Source: Manis javanica (lineage: Eukaryota > Chordata > Mammalia > Pholidota > Manidae). From it: a DNA stretch of 64,000 nt. The notes under the pieces are model-generated. The model was not told the DNA's origin and ran no database searches. It saw only the letters and a program-made list of their open reading frames with translations. The stretch spans positions 66,196,001 to 66,260,000 of the forward strand of contig NC_133163.1 in the NCBI RefSeq assembly GCF_040802235.1, read 5' to 3'. Made by a program: the position numbers and the translations under genes. Below are positions 48,930-62,345 of the stretch, piece after piece. Every line of letters begins with the position of its first letter. Position 1 is the first letter of the stretch.

Positions 48930-50130
48930 GAAAGGCACTGATTTATAGTGGTGATGACACAGTACTGCATATTTATTGGATATCCACATGGAAACAAGTT
49001 GTAACACCTATATCTCACCATTCACAAAAATTAATTCTAGATGGGTTGTAGAGCTAAATGTAAAGTAAAACAAGAACACTTCTAGAAGAAAACAGGAGAA
49101 TAAACTTATAACCTCAGAGACAAAGATTTTTCAAGCGATGTAAGTTGGCATTAAACATAAATAAAAACTTTTTTATTAAATTGGACTACACTAAAATTAA
49201 TAACTTATCAGAAGACATAATTAAGAGAGCAAAAAGGAAAGCTACAGAGTGGGAGATGGTACCTATAATATACATCCAGACGAAGGACTTTTACCTGGAA
49301 TATATAAAGAACTAAAAATCAATTTAAAAAATCAGATAATACAATAGAGAAATGATCAAAAGACTTAACAGGTACTTCATGATATTCAAATATAAGAAAA
49401 AAAAGTTCAACTTCATTATCATCAGAGAAATGAAAATTAGAACCACAGTTAAATACCTTACATTTATGCTTAAGACCTGATTCAAATAGATGGATATCTA
49501 CATGACTACAGTAACAAATGCCATATGTTGGTGAGGACATGAAGCAACTACAACTCAGTTTCAGTTGAGGGCAAATTGGTATAACCATTTTGTAAAACTG
49601 TTTACTAATTATCTACTTAAACTGATATATGCTTATACTGTAGCACAGTAATTATACTCAGTTATATATTAACAAAAATGTGAACATAATATTCACCAAG
49701 ACATGCGCAAAAATATTTGTAAATAGCACTAATTATCACAAAATGTAAAACTACCCAAATGTCTACCAACAGTAAAAGGGACAAGTCAGTGTGGTATATT
49801 CACATGATGGAATGCTCCACGGCAATGAGAATGAAAGAGGTAAGCTACAATCAAGAGTAGGAGTGAATCCCTCCAACATAAGTTTAAGCAGAATAAGCCA
49901 CACAAAAATATATACTTATTCCATTTACATAAAGTTCACAAACAGGTGAAACTAATCTATACTATTAAATATGGGTTCTACTTTGGGGACAGTAACCAGG
50001 ACATGGCACAAGGCAGGAGCTTCTGCAGTACTGGTAATATTCTGTTTCTTGAATACAATCGGTATGTTTGCTTTGTAAAAATTCATTGAGCTACACTAAG
50101 ATTTTATGCCCATTTGTGTATGTATACCAT
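48930..50130 (+). repeat. old L1 ORF2/3' fragment, sense
   Basis: Diverged sense L1 text in order: 'gttgtagagctaaatgtaaa', 'cttatcagaagacataatta', 'catcagagaaatgaaaatta' and 'ggtatattcacatgatggaa'. Ends near 'atacttcaataaaatg'. Confidence 0.8.
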
Positions 50131-50559
50131 ACTTCAATAAAATGTTTTCTTTTAAAAAAGGTGGTCATGTAAAGAATGGCCAATAAAGAATTAAAAATAA
50201 CCAAATGCTTTTTTATTGGGATCTTGTGAACCCACACACGAACCAACTGTTTTAAATAGAAAATATCCTGTAGAAAGAGAGAAGGAGCAGTAAAACTAAG
50301 ATGAGGTCTTTGGGAGGAACAATAATCTATTCTTCTCACCTGACACTCCAAGGAAAAACTGAAACAAAGTCTAAACCCAGATAAGCTGGGAAATACTGGG
50401 GTTCTAAATCTGTAGTATCTAATAATGTAGCCACTAGTCACATGTGGCTACTGAACACTTGAAATGTAGTCTGAATTGAGATGTTCTGTAGGTATAAAGT
50501 ACACACTGGTTATCGAAGACTCAGTATGAGTAAAAGAACATAAAATCTCTTCTTCTCTT

Positions 50560-51330
50560 GTTGGATCTTTTATGTCATTTTCAGATTTTGGCTATTATAA
50601 AAAACGTGTCTATCAATGTTTTTATATGTGTCTTTTTTTTTTGCTAGAATTAGGTTATGTATATGTAACTTTAGTAAAAAAATGCCAAAGTTTTCAAATA
50701 GACTTCTACCAATTTACACCCCCATTTGCAGTGTATAAGATTTCCAGCTGTGACACAGCTCTGACTTTAGGTATCGTCAGTCTTTTTCCATATTAGTAAG
50801 TATGGTGAGTGTGTAGTAGTATCTCATTGTGGACTGTTCAATTGTCAATCTGTTTATTCTGGGAACTGTATTTCCTAGAATCTTCTTCCCTATATGGCTC
50901 CTCATTAAAGTTCACCACAAGTAAAGCAGCATGAGATTTGGGAATGGAAATGAAAGCACTACACTCTAAAGGTTTCCTTTGGCTAGAGGTGGTGAAAGAT
51001 GCAGTGGTGTAGGGCCATCCCAGTTCATCCCCATTCTTCCTGACCCCCGTGCCCAGCAATCTTCGTATTGTGGTTTTAATTTACACTGCCATAGTTCTTA
51101 ATAAAGTTGAGCAAATTTTTGCATATTTGTTGGTCGTTAGTATATTCTCCTATGTGAAGTGTCTGTTTAGGTCTCTTGTGTATTTTTGCCCTTGATTATA
51201 TGTTTTTTCTCATTAAATTGTAAGAATTCCTAGTATTTTTTAAAATATAATTCCTTTGTTGGTTGGCTCTTAATTTTATATTGATTTCATGTTGAAATGA
51301 TAATATTTTGAATATACAGATTTATACTGA
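50560..51330 (-). repeat. old L1 fragment, antisense, with insertion
   Basis: Antisense L1 text 'attttggctattataaaaaa', 'ccaatttacacccccatttg', 'tctcattgtgg', then after an insertion 'ttttaatttacactgccata' and on. The break is at 50833-51066. Confidence 0.75.
50833..51066. mobile_element. unidentified ~234-bp insertion
   Basis: It interrupts the antisense L1 between 'cattgtgg' (50825-50832) and 'tattgtgg' (51066-51073), an imperfect 8-bp or perfect 7-bp duplication. It has no A-run. An 8-bp duplication would suit a hAT-type DNA transposon, but I see no clear terminal inverted repeats. Confidence 0.45.
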
Positions 51331-52739
51331 TTAAAGTATATTATTAAAATTAGCTTCACTTGTTTTTTTTCTACTTTTAAAAATATGGCTACTACAAAGA
51401 CTTTAAAATTACATTTGCGGTTTGCATTATACTTCCATTGGACAGTGCTGCTGTAGACAATTAAAGTCTGACTATAGAACTTTTAGTAGTCCATTTAATG
51501 TTCTTCTAAGGTCCCAGAAATGCACAAAAACTTTCATCAGGATCTGTGATTTACGAATATTTTAAAATATTGAACACAAATGAAACATTTACCTTTAAGA
51601 CTATACAGGGAAGATGAACTGTCAAGTTTCTCTACTTGAAATTATACCGAATATGTTAACACTCATGTGTGTTTGGTTATCTCATTCTGTTCAGAAGCTC
51701 ATAAAATAGTCACATACACTCATACATATATTTATTTAATTAAAAAGAGGAAAAAACACTTATTAAGATATTCAGTCTGTGTGGCAGACAACTATTTCAG
51801 CACATGGGTTATGGTCGGAGAAAATTTAAAAGAGAACCTGAGTGTTGACATTAAAAAGATTTTTTAAAAGTGCCTAGTTTTTTTAAGAGAAATCCTTTGT
51901 AATCAGTGAGTTTTGAATAGGGGCAGCTAATATAATAAGGAAGAACATTAGAATATCCATATTACAGTTTTATTCACGAAAAATTTCCAAATAGGAAAGA
52001 ATTCAAGTCTACATGACCACCTCTTACCCGTCAAAAAGCTTTTACTGTATTAATAATTTGTTATTAAGCTATTTGTTGTTTATTGTAGAGCTATTTTGCT
52101 TATCCTTTTTTAGCAGAAACATAAGAAAACAGAAGCTTTCCCATAGCTTAATTTACATAACTCCATGGAGATGCAGCTGTAAGCATGCTCAATCATGTTT
52201 TTAATGTCTCATAAAATCCTTTTTTTTCTTTTACTTCAGCTAGTTTTACTGGAAGTAAATGCTACATGCCTGCCTAGCATCAGCCACCACATACTTTTTA
52301 CATGGCACTTTTACTTTATTCCAACCCATCATTGGCTCAGAAAGGTACTTCCATTACTAACTTTTAAAAAATTGACTCTCTTGAAATATCAACATTGTTC
52401 TGAAATATTGGATTTTTGTGTCTAAATATACTGAATTAAGCAGTCTCAAAGGCCTCGATTTTAATTTCTTTTTGGCATTTTAAACTCAGATTCAGGTAAG
52501 TACAAGCAAGATTTTTAGGCAACTATAGTCCATTTTCTCAAGGTTACAATCAGGTTAACTTCTTGCTGACTAGAGATTGTCACAAAGATTAAAAGCTATG
52601 ATATAAAAACAAAATGAAGAGCAAAACCTCTCTATTAAATAGAGAATGAATAGTAACTGAAATAGATTAGATTCATAAGTGCTTTTCTATTCTCCATTAG
52701 CCTTGAACCAGTTTTAGTATATTCCTTGAAACTTGTGTA

Positions 52740-52930
52740 CAGATACTACAGTTTAAAAAAATGAGATGGGAGTTCTTGTCTCTCTTTCAGAAGTAGTCTG
52801 GTATAGAAAGAACAATGAATGGGGAGGTCTGCATTCATGTTCCTCTCAGGGACCAACTAACAAGCTGAGGTACATGAGGTACAACTCCACTACCCTATGA
52901 CTTGAATTCTAAAATGAGGGCTTATAATGA
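52740..52930 (+). repeat. MIR-like fragment
   Basis: 'tagtctggtatagaaagaac' followed by 'ggtctgcattcatgttcctc' and later 'attctaaaatgagggcttat' follows MIR order. Diverged. Confidence 0.6.
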
Positions 52931-52979
52931 TCTCTAAAATCTACCACTGTAACAATAGCATGCAGAGCTATCCTTCACA

Positions 52980-53125
52980 GTACCATGTGCTAAAGATCTA
53001 TACTAAGTACTGTGTGTATAATCTCATTTAACTACCACAGTGACCTAATGAGGGGGATCACAAAATACTGAAAACTAAATTATTTGTTCAGGGTTACATA
53101 GTACTTAACAGACAACATTCAAAGA
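52980..53125 (-). repeat. MIR-like fragment, antisense
   Basis: 'tataatctcatttaactacc', 'tgacctaatgagggggatca' and 'ttgttcagggttacatagta' follow reverse MIR order. Confidence 0.65.
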
Positions 53126-54609
53126 AGGTGGGTCACTGGGTTGTATGTGGAAGTCACCAAACAAGATGACAAGTTAATGGACTACAGGATTTTGTTCATG
53201 AAACAAGATAGCCTAAAACAATGAGTCAATACAGTTTAGTGGGTCAATTTGGCATAAGAATTAGAAGAACAGTTATAAAGGAAGGCCTTATTTGAACCAT
53301 CTTTACCACTCTTTGCTCCACTAGAGTCTTACTCTTCATTCCCTTTTGCTACCATGGAACTCCCTTTCCCCTTAATATCCTCATTGTATGTCTCCTGGCT
53401 GTCAACAGAACCCATGGCCCCTTAACTCCTCCCCATTTTTCAATCTACCAGGTTATCCTCACTTGCCTATAATCAGAACCCCAATAGTAAGCAAATTAAA
53501 TGGAGACCCCTCTCATTCCCTGGAATCTTTCACTGTGTTATATTCCATGACATCTGCATTATTAAACTTCCATCCGGAGAGAGGAAAAAGATGGCAGTGT
53601 GAGAAGTGAGGCAGAAATCTCCCAAGATCCCATAAAACACAAAAATACAGCAAATACAACTAACCCTGAAAAAGCAACCTGAAGACTGCAGAACTGATTT
53701 CTACATCTGGGGGAAAGAAAAGACCTCACAGAAAAGGGTAAAGTAGCAAAGCCACAGTCCAGCAGGACCGAAGCCCTCCTCCCACCCTGGCCCACAGGCA
53801 GGAGGAAGAGAAACAGAGCAGGGAAGGAACAGAAGCCCAGGACTGCTGAACACCCAGCTCTGCAGATCTTCTCTGGGAGTACAAACCCACATTATGTGGT
53901 GTCTGGAGATTAGTGGTGTTGGAAAGGAGAAGGAGGCTCTGTGCTATGCCCCTGTAGCTGCCGTAGGCAGGTCCACCCTCTGGCTGGCTTAGCATCATGG
54001 TGGGGCAGCAGGAGAGTGGAAAAGTCAGAGATGAGTGGAACAGTCAGAGAGACTGAGATTTCAGCTGCTTGTGGAGAGCACAAGATGTCCCCCTGGGAAA
54101 AAAAGAAAGGTGGGCACATTGAAAGACTTTCCAGCAGTAAGAGGGACTATAAAAGGGCAAAGATTACACAGAGGTCAATACATAGGAGAAAGTGCACGTG
54201 GATAAAATCATCCCAGCATGATCACCCTAGCAGGTTGGGAATTCTCAGAAGCTTCAGTGTCTCCATCCCTCTGGCTGGCAATACAACCCCAAGAACCCAC
54301 ACTGCAGTAGGCAGCCTGCCACTCCTACCTCCTGGTAGACACTAGTCCCACTGTCCTGCTGTCCCACCATGATGCCAAGACAGACAGAGGGTGGACCTGC
54401 CTATGGCAGCTACAGGGGCATAGCACAGAGCCTCATCCTTGGCAGGAAAGGTGAGCATTACAGCCAGAAAGACAGTAAAGAGCTCTTCCTTCTGGAAGGC
54501 ACTGTTTCCACTCACCTGCAACCCTGACCATTGCTGCAGGTACTCAGCAGCTCCAGAAGTAGAACTTCTAGGCACTGAATGGCACCAAAGTTATTATTCC
54601 ATAGGACAC

Positions 54610-55475
54610 ACTAAAAAAAATGAAACAGTGAAAGAATCTTGTCCAAACAAAACCGTAGGAAAACAATGCCAGAAAGAGGGCTCAATGAAACTAAAATCAC
54701 TGATCTTCTTGATAAAGATTTCAAAATAAAAGTCATAAACATGCTCATGGAGCTACAGAAAAATATTCAAGATACCAGGAGAACTTCAAGAAAGAAATAA
54801 AAACTTTGAAAAATACAGTAGCTGAAATAAAACATACAATGGAGGCATTTAAGAGGAAATTAGATGAGGTAGAGGAGATAGTAAATGAAATAGAGATTAG
54901 AGAACAGGAAAACAAAGAAGCTGAGACACAGAGAGAAAAAAGGATCTCTAGGAATGAAAGAATATTAAGAGAGCTGTGTAACAAATCCAAATAGAACAAT
55001 ATTCACATTTTGGGGTTCCAGAAGAAGAAGAGAGAGAAAAAGAGATAGAAAGTCTCTCTGAGGAAATAATTGCTGAAAATGTCCCCCATCTGTGAAAGGA
55101 AATAGTCTCTCAGGTCAGGGAAGTGCAGACAGAGGTCTCCCAACACAAGAAACCCTAAGAAGACAACACCAAGACATATAATAATTAAAGTGGCAAAGAT
55201 CAAGGACAAGGACAGAAAACTGAAAGCGGTCTGAGAAAGAAAAAAGATCACTTATAAAGGAAACTCCGTCAGCCTATCATCAGACTTCTCAGCAGAAACC
55301 TTACAGGCCAGAAGGGAGTGGCATGATATACTTAATGCAATGAAACAGAAGGGCCTCCAACCAAGAATACTCCAGCCAACAAGATTAACATTTAAATTTG
55401 AAGCAGGGATTAAATTATTTCCAAATAAGCAAAAGTGGAGGGAATTTACCACCCTCAAACTGTCTCTATAGTATA
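54610..55475 (+). pseudogene. old L1 ORF1 remnant
   Basis: Sense remains of ORF1: coiled-coil part near 54740-54994 ('EEIVNEIEIREQENKEAETQ'), then RRM and C-terminal parts near 55000-55475, with stops and frame shifts between. No 11-residue tandem repeats are visible, unlike the young family. Confidence 0.75.
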
Positions 55476-56850
55476 CCTTAAATGGACTGCTATAGATGGA
55501 AGTGCTCCTAAGGATAAATAACTGGCACCAGACAAAATCAAACTACAGTAAAGGAAGTAGACCAATTAATTACTAAGCAAATGTGAAATAAAATCAACTA
55601 CCCCCAAAGTCAGTCAGGAGATACACAAACAGTAAAGAATATGACAAATAATGTATAAAGAGCAGCAGAGGAAGAAGAAGGAGAATGGAGAAAAAAAAAG
55701 AACCTTTAGATTATGTTTGAAATAGCATAGTAAGTGACTTAAGATAGACTGTTAAATAGTAAGGAAGCTACTGCTGAAGCCGTTAATCACAAAACGAGAG
55801 CCTACAATGGCAATAAGGATATACCTATAGATAATCACCCTAAATGTAAATGGAATGAATGCACCAATAAAGAGACAAAGAGTTAAATAAAAATAAATAG
55901 ACAAGACCCATCTATATGCTACCTACAAGGGACTCAAATCAAACCCAAAGACATACACAGACTAAAAGTGAAGGGATGGAAAAAGATATTTCATAAAAAT
56001 AATAGCGAGAGACGGAGCCAGAATGGTGGCGAGAGTAGAGCAGCGGAAATCTCCTCCTAAAACCACATATATCTATGAAAATATAACAAAGACAACTCTT
56101 CCTAAAATAGAGACCAGAGGACACAGGAAAACATCCAGACCACATCCACACCTGTGAGAACCCAGTGCCTCGCGAAGGGGGTAAGATACAAGCCCCGGCC
56201 CGGTGGGACCCGAGCGCCCCACCCCCATGAGGGTGGAAAGAAACGGGAGAGGTTTTTTTTTTTTTTTGGCGAGTGCTTTTTGGAAGCCTTAAAGGGACAG
56301 GGACCCCAATACTAGGGAAACAGGGCAGCAATACCGGTGAGTGGGTGCCTGAGACCAGAGCCTGAGGACAAAGAAAATCATGCGTTTTTCCCCTTTTTTT
56401 TTCCTTTTTATTTTTTTAACTTTTTTTTTTTTCTCTTTCACAGTTGCTGTTGTTGTTTTGGTTTGGAGAGTGCTTTTTGGAAGTCTTAAAGGGCCAAGAC
56501 AGGACACTTAGCCCAGAGGCAGGGAATGTAGGGACCTCTGGGCACTCTAACCCCCTGGGCAACATGGAGCACAGAGGCCCATTATGGAGATAAATACCCT
56601 CCTGGCCGGTCCCCCTCCAATGGGGCTCCACCATTTTGGAGGAGCAGCCCCAGCCAGATCACGCCCAAAGCAACAGCGGAGATAAACTCCATAGCAAACG
56701 GGCAGGTAGCAGAACCCCTATCTGCGCACAGCTGACAAGCATAGCCACTAGAGGTCGCTATTCTCCCAGGAGAGGAAGGCCACAAACCAAGAAGAAGGGA
56801 AGCTCTTCCAGCGATCACTTGTACCAGCTCTGCACACTATCTCTATCACC

Positions 56851-57737
56851 ATGAAAAGGCAAAACTACAGGCAGACAAAGATCACAGAGACAACACCTGA
56901 GAAGGAGACAGACCTAACCAGTCCTCCTGAAAAAGAATTCAAAATAAAAATCATGAACATGCTGACAGAGATGCAGAGAAAAATGCAAGAGCAATGGGAT
57001 GAGATGCAGAGAAAAATGCAAGAGCAATGGGATGAAGTCCGGAGGGAGGTCACAGATGTCAGCAAGGAGATCACAGAAGTGAAAAAAACCCTGGAAGGCA
57101 TTATAAGCAGAATGGATAAGATGCAAGAGGCCATTGAAGGAATAGAAACCAGAGAACAGGAACATATAGAAGCTGACATAGAGAGAGATAAAAGGATCTC
57201 CAGGAATGAAACAACACTAAGAGAACTATGTGACCAAACCAAAAGGAATAATATTCATATTATAGGGGTACCAGTAGAAGAAGAGAAAAAGGGATAGAAA
57301 GTCTCTTTGAAGAAATAATTGCTGAAAACTTCCCCAAACTGGGGGAGGAAATAATCGAACAGACCACGGAAATACACAGAACCCCCAACAGAAAGGATCC
57401 AAGGAGGACAACACCAAGACACATAGTAATTAAAATGGCAAGGATCAAGGACAAGGAAAGAGTTTTAAAGGCAGCTAGAGAGAAAAAGGTCACCTATAAA
57501 GGAAAACCCATCAGGATAACATCAGACTTCTCGACAGAAACCCTACAGGATAGAAGAGAATGGCATGATATATTTAATGCAATGAAACAGAACGGCCTTG
57601 AACCAAGGATACTGTATCCAGCACGACTATCATTTAAATATGATGGCGGGATTAAACAATTTCCAGACAAGCAAAAGCTGAGGGAATTTGCTTCCCACAA
57701 ACCACCTCTACAGGGCATCCTACAGGGACTGCTCTAG
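56851..57737 (+). pseudogene. L1 ORF1, one frame break
   Basis: Starts with the same 'MKRQNYRQTKITETTPEKE' as the intact copy, open to 57297, where the frame is lost ('EEEKKG' then stop). The rest continues in another frame to 57737. The coiled coil has two 11-residue repeats (56971-57036) instead of four. The break falls in the RNA-binding domain, so no full ORF1 protein is made. Confidence 0.88.
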
Positions 57738-57913
57738 ATGGGAGCACTCCTAAAAAGAGCACAAAACAAAACACACAACATATGAAGAATGGAGGAGGAG
57801 GAATAAGAAGGGAGAGAAGAAAAGAATCTCCAGACAGTGTATATAACAGCTCAATAAGCGAGCTAAGTTAGCAGTAAGATACTAAAGAAGCTAACCTTGA
57901 ACCTTTGGTAACC

Positions 57914-60900
57914 ATGAATCTAAAGCCTACAATGGCAATAAGTACATATCTCTCAATAGTCACCCTAAATGTAAATGGACTTAATGCATGAATCAAAAGA
58001 CACAGAGTAATAGAATGGATAAAAAAGCAAGACCCATCTATATGCTGCTTACAAGAAACTCACCTTAAACCCAAAGACAAGCATAGACTAAAAGTCAAGG
58101 GATGGAAAAACATATTTCAGGCAAACAACAGTGAGAAGAAAGCAGGGGTTGCAGTACTAATATCAGACAAAATAGACTTCAAAATAAAGAAAGTAACAAG
58201 AGATAAAGAAGGACACTGAATAATGATAAAGGGCTCAGTCCAACAAGAGGATATAACCATTCTAAATACATATGCACCCAATACAGGAGCACCAGCATAT
58301 GTGAAGCAAATACTAACAGAACTAAAGAGGGAAATAGACTGCAATGCATTCATTGTAGGAGACTTCAACACACCACTCACCCCAAAGGATAGATCCACCG
58401 GGCAGAAAACAAGTAAGGACATGCAGGCACTGAACAACACACTAGAACAGATGGACCTAATAGACATCTATAGAACTCTACATCCAAAAGCAACAGGATA
58501 TACATTCTTCTCAAGTGCACATGGAACATTCTCCAGAATAGACCACATACTAGCTCACAAAAAGAGCCTCAGTAAATTCAAAAAGATTGAAATTCTAACA
58601 ATCAATTTTTCAGACCACAAAGGTATAAAACTAGAAATAAATTCTACAAAGAAAACAAAAAGGCTCACAAACACATGGAGGCTTAACAACATGCTACTAA
58701 ATAATCAATGGATCAATGAATAAATCAAAATAGAGATCAAAGAATATATAGAAACAAATGACAACAACAACACTAAGCCCCAACTTCTGTGGGACGCAGC
58801 GAAAGCAGTCTTAAGAGGAAAGTATATAGCAATCCAGGCACGCTTGAAGAAGGAAGAACAATCCCAAATGAATAGTCTAACATCACAATTATCGATACTG
58901 GAAAAAGAAGAACAAATGAGGCCTAAAGTCAGCAGAAGGAGGGACATAATAAAGATCAGAGAAGAAATAAACAAAATAGAGAAGAATAAAACAATAGCAA
59001 AAATCAACGAAACCAAGAGCTGGTTCTTTGAGAAAATAAACGAAAGAGATAAGCCTCTAGCCAAACTTATTAAGAGAAAAAGAGAATCAACACAAATGAA
59101 CATAATCAGAAATGAGAATGGAAAAATCACGACTGACTCCACAGAAATACAAAGAATTATTAAAGACTACTATGAAAACCTATATGCCAACAAGCTGGAA
59201 AACCTAGAAGAAATGGACAACTTCCTAGAAAAATACAACCTCCGAAGACTGACCAAGGAAGAAACACAAAAGTTAAACCAATTATGAGCAAAGTAATTGA
59301 AACGGTAATCAAAAAACTACCCAAGAACAAAACCCCGGGGCTGGACGGATTTACCTCGGAATTTTATCAGACACACAGAGAAGACATAATACCCATTCTC
59401 CTTAAAGTGTTCCAAAAAATAGAAGAGGAGGGAATACTCCCAAACTTATTCTATGAAGCCAACATCACCCTAATACCAAAACCAGGCAAAGACCCCACCA
59501 AAAAGAAAATTACAGACCAATATCCCTGATGAATGTAGATGCAAAAATACTCAATAAAATATTAGCAAACAGAATTCAACAGTATATCAAAAGGATCATA
59601 CACCATGACCAAGTGGGATTCATCCCAGGGATGCAAGGATGGTACAACATTCGAAAATCCATCAACATCATCCACCACATCAACAAAAAGAAAGACAAAA
59701 ACCACATGATCATCTCCATAGATGCTGAAAAAGCATTTGACAAAATTCAACATCAATAAATGATAAAAGCTCTCAGCAAAATGGGAATAGAGGGCAAGTA
59801 CCTCAACATAATAAAGGCCATATATGATAAACCCACAGCCAACATTATACTGAACAGTGAGAAGCTGAAAGCATTTCCTCTGAGATCGGGAACCAGACAG
59901 GGATGCCCACTCTCCTCACTGTTATTTAACATAGTACTGGAGGTCATAGCCACGGCAATTAGACAAAACAAAGAAATACAAGGAATCCAGATTGGTAAAG
60001 AAGAAGTTAAACTGTCACTATTTGAAGATGACATGATATTGTACATAAAAAACCCTAAAGACTCCACTCCAAAACTACTAGAACTGATATCGGAATACAG
60101 CAAAGTTGCAGGATACAAAATTAACACACACAAATCTGTAGCTTTCCTATACACTAACAATGAATCAATAGAAAGAGAAATCAGGAAAACAATTCCATTC
60201 ACCATTGCCTCAAAAAGAATAAAATACCTAGGAATAAACCTAACCAAAGAAGTGAAAGACCTATACCCTGAAAACTACAAGTCACTCTTAAGAGAAATTA
60301 GAGGGGACATTAACAAATGGAAATTCATCCCATGCTCATGGCTAGAAAGAATTAATATTGTCAAAATGACCATCCTGCCCAAAGTAATATAGAGATTTGA
60401 TGCAATCCCTCTCAAATTACCAGCAACATTCTTCAATGAACTGGAGCAAATAATTCAAAAATTCATATGGAAACACCAAAGACCCTGAATAGCCAAAGCA
60501 ATCCTGAAAAAGAAGAATAAAGTAGGGGGGATCTCACTCCCCAACTTCAAGCTCTACTACAAAGCCATAGTAATCAAGACAATTTGGTACTGGCAGAAGA
60601 ACAGAGCCACAGACCAGTGGAACAGATTAGAGACCCCAGAAATTAACCCAAACATATATGGTCAATTAATATTTGATAAAGGAGCCATGGACATACAATG
60701 GCAAAATGACAGTCTCTTCAACAGATGGTGCTGGCAAAACTGGACAGCCACATGTAGGAGAATGAAACTGGACCATTGTCTCACCCCATATACGAAGGTA
60801 AACTCAAAATGGATCAAAGACCTGAATGTAAGTCATGAAACCATTAAACTCTTGGAAAAAAACTTAGGCAAAAACCTCTTAGACATAAACATGAGTGACC

Positions 60901-61742
60901 TCTTCTTGAACATATCTCCCCAGGCAAGGAAAACAACAGCAAAAATGAGCAAGTGGGACTACATTAAGCTGAAAAGCTTCTGTACAGCAAAAGACACCAT
61001 CAATAGAACAAAAAGGAACCCTACAGTATGGAAGAATATATTTGAAAATGACAGATCCAATAAAGGCTTGACGTCCAGAATATATAAAGAGCTCACACGC
61101 CTCAACAGACAAAAAACAAATAACCCAATTAAAAAATGGGCAGAGGAGCTGAACAGACAGTTCTCTAAAAAAGAAATACGGATGGCCAACAGACACATGA
61201 AAAGATGCTCCACATCGCTAATTATCAGAGAAATGCAAATTAAAACTACAATGAGGTATCACCTCACACCAATAAGCATGGCTGCCATCCAAAAGACAAA
61301 CAACAACAAATGTTGGCGAGGCTGTGGAGAAAGGGGAACCCTCCTACACTGCTGGTGGGAATGTAAATTAGTTCAACCATTGTGGAAAGCAGTATGGAGG
61401 TTCATCAAAATGCTCAAAACAGACCTACCATTTGACCCAGGAATTCCACTCCTAGGAATTTACCCTAAGAACGCAGCAATCAATTTTGAGAAAGACAGAT
61501 GCACCCCTATGTTTATCGCAGCACTATTTACAATAGCCAAGAATTGGAAGCAACCTAAATGTCCATCGGTAGATGAATGGATAAAGAAGATGTGGTACAT
61601 ATACACAATGGAATACTACTCAGCCATAAGAAGAGGGAAAATCCTATCATTTGCAGCAACATGGATGGAGCTGGAGAGTATTTTGCTCAGTGAAATAAGC
61701 CAAGCGGAGAAAGAGAAATACCAAATGATTTCACTCATCTGA
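57914..61742 (+). pseudogene. L1 ORF2, multiple stops
   Basis: Full-length ORF2 homology to the same end point as the intact copy. It is disabled by in-frame stops, for example near 57988, 58217, 58721, 59285, 59757 and 60390, and a frame shift near 59505. In the reverse transcriptase block one residue of the signature differs (F-E-D-D where the intact copy has F-A-D-D). Longest open part is 351 codons (60687-61742), covering the C-terminal region. Confidence 0.9.
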
Positions 61743-62265
61743 GGAGTATAAGAACAAAGGAAAAACTGAAGGAACAAAACAGCAGCGGAATTACAGAACC
61801 CAAAAATGGACTAATAGGTACCAAAGGGAAAGGAACTGGGGAAGATGGGTGGGGAGGGAGGGATAAGGGCGGGGAAGAAAAAAGGGGGTATTAAGATCAG
61901 CATGCATGGGGGGGATGGAGAAAGGGGAGGGAGGGCTGTACAACACAGAGAGGACAAGTAGTGATTGTATAACATTTTGCTATGCTGATGGACAGTGACT
62001 GCAATGTGGTTTTTAGGGGGGACCTGATATAGGGGAGAGCATAGTAAAGAGTATTCTTCATGTATGTCTAGATTAAAGATTTAAGAAAAACAAAAAAAAA
62101 AGAGAAAGAAAGAAGGAAAAGGGAGATTACTCCTCGACAGCATAAAACTATTGGTAATTCAAAGATTAACGCATGCTTTAAATATCCTTAATGTTGGTCA
62201 CTTAAATGGTGTCAGATGATCAGCTATGGAGGTACTCTTTTCTGATTATATTCCTTTCTCTTAAT
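61743..62265 (+). other. young-family L1 3' UTR
   Basis: G-rich polypurine part (61800-61935), an A-run (62082-62101), then the 170-bp terminal block shared with 25394-25560 of the other copy. Confidence 0.85.
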
Positions 62266-62345
62266 AAAAATAATAGTAAATAAAATAAAAAATAAAAAAA
62301 TAATAAAAAATAAAAATAAAAAATAAATAAATAAAAAATAATAAT
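62262..62345 (+). repeat. A-rich AATAAA-type tail repeat
   Basis: 'aataaaataaaaaataaaa'-style array that is the expanded poly(A) tail of the L1 at 56006-62339. Confidence 0.9.

Larger units (their letters stand above)
45575..53573 (-). other. NUBPL: probable NUBPL intron, first part
   Basis: Starts with the acceptor of the 45574 exon. I looked on the minus strand for the preceding NUBPL exon (the region with the 'DMPPGTGD' Walker B-like segment) and did not find it up to 64000. The rest of the window is therefore probably intron. It holds the ancient repeats listed separately; 46405-47420 and 51340-52735 show nothing I can name. Confidence 0.65.
56006..62339 (+). mobile_element. younger full-length L1, ORFs broken
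   Basis: Inserted in the old L1 and flanked by 'aataatag'-type duplicated text (to 56005 and from about 62340). Same family as the 25394-32506 L1: same leader, ORF1 start and 3' end block. Its 5' UTR has about one monomer, so it is shorter (about 0.85 kb). The 3' end at 62265 passes directly into an A-rich tail with AATAAA repeats and no retroviral tail. It lies antisense to NUBPL. Confidence 0.92.
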
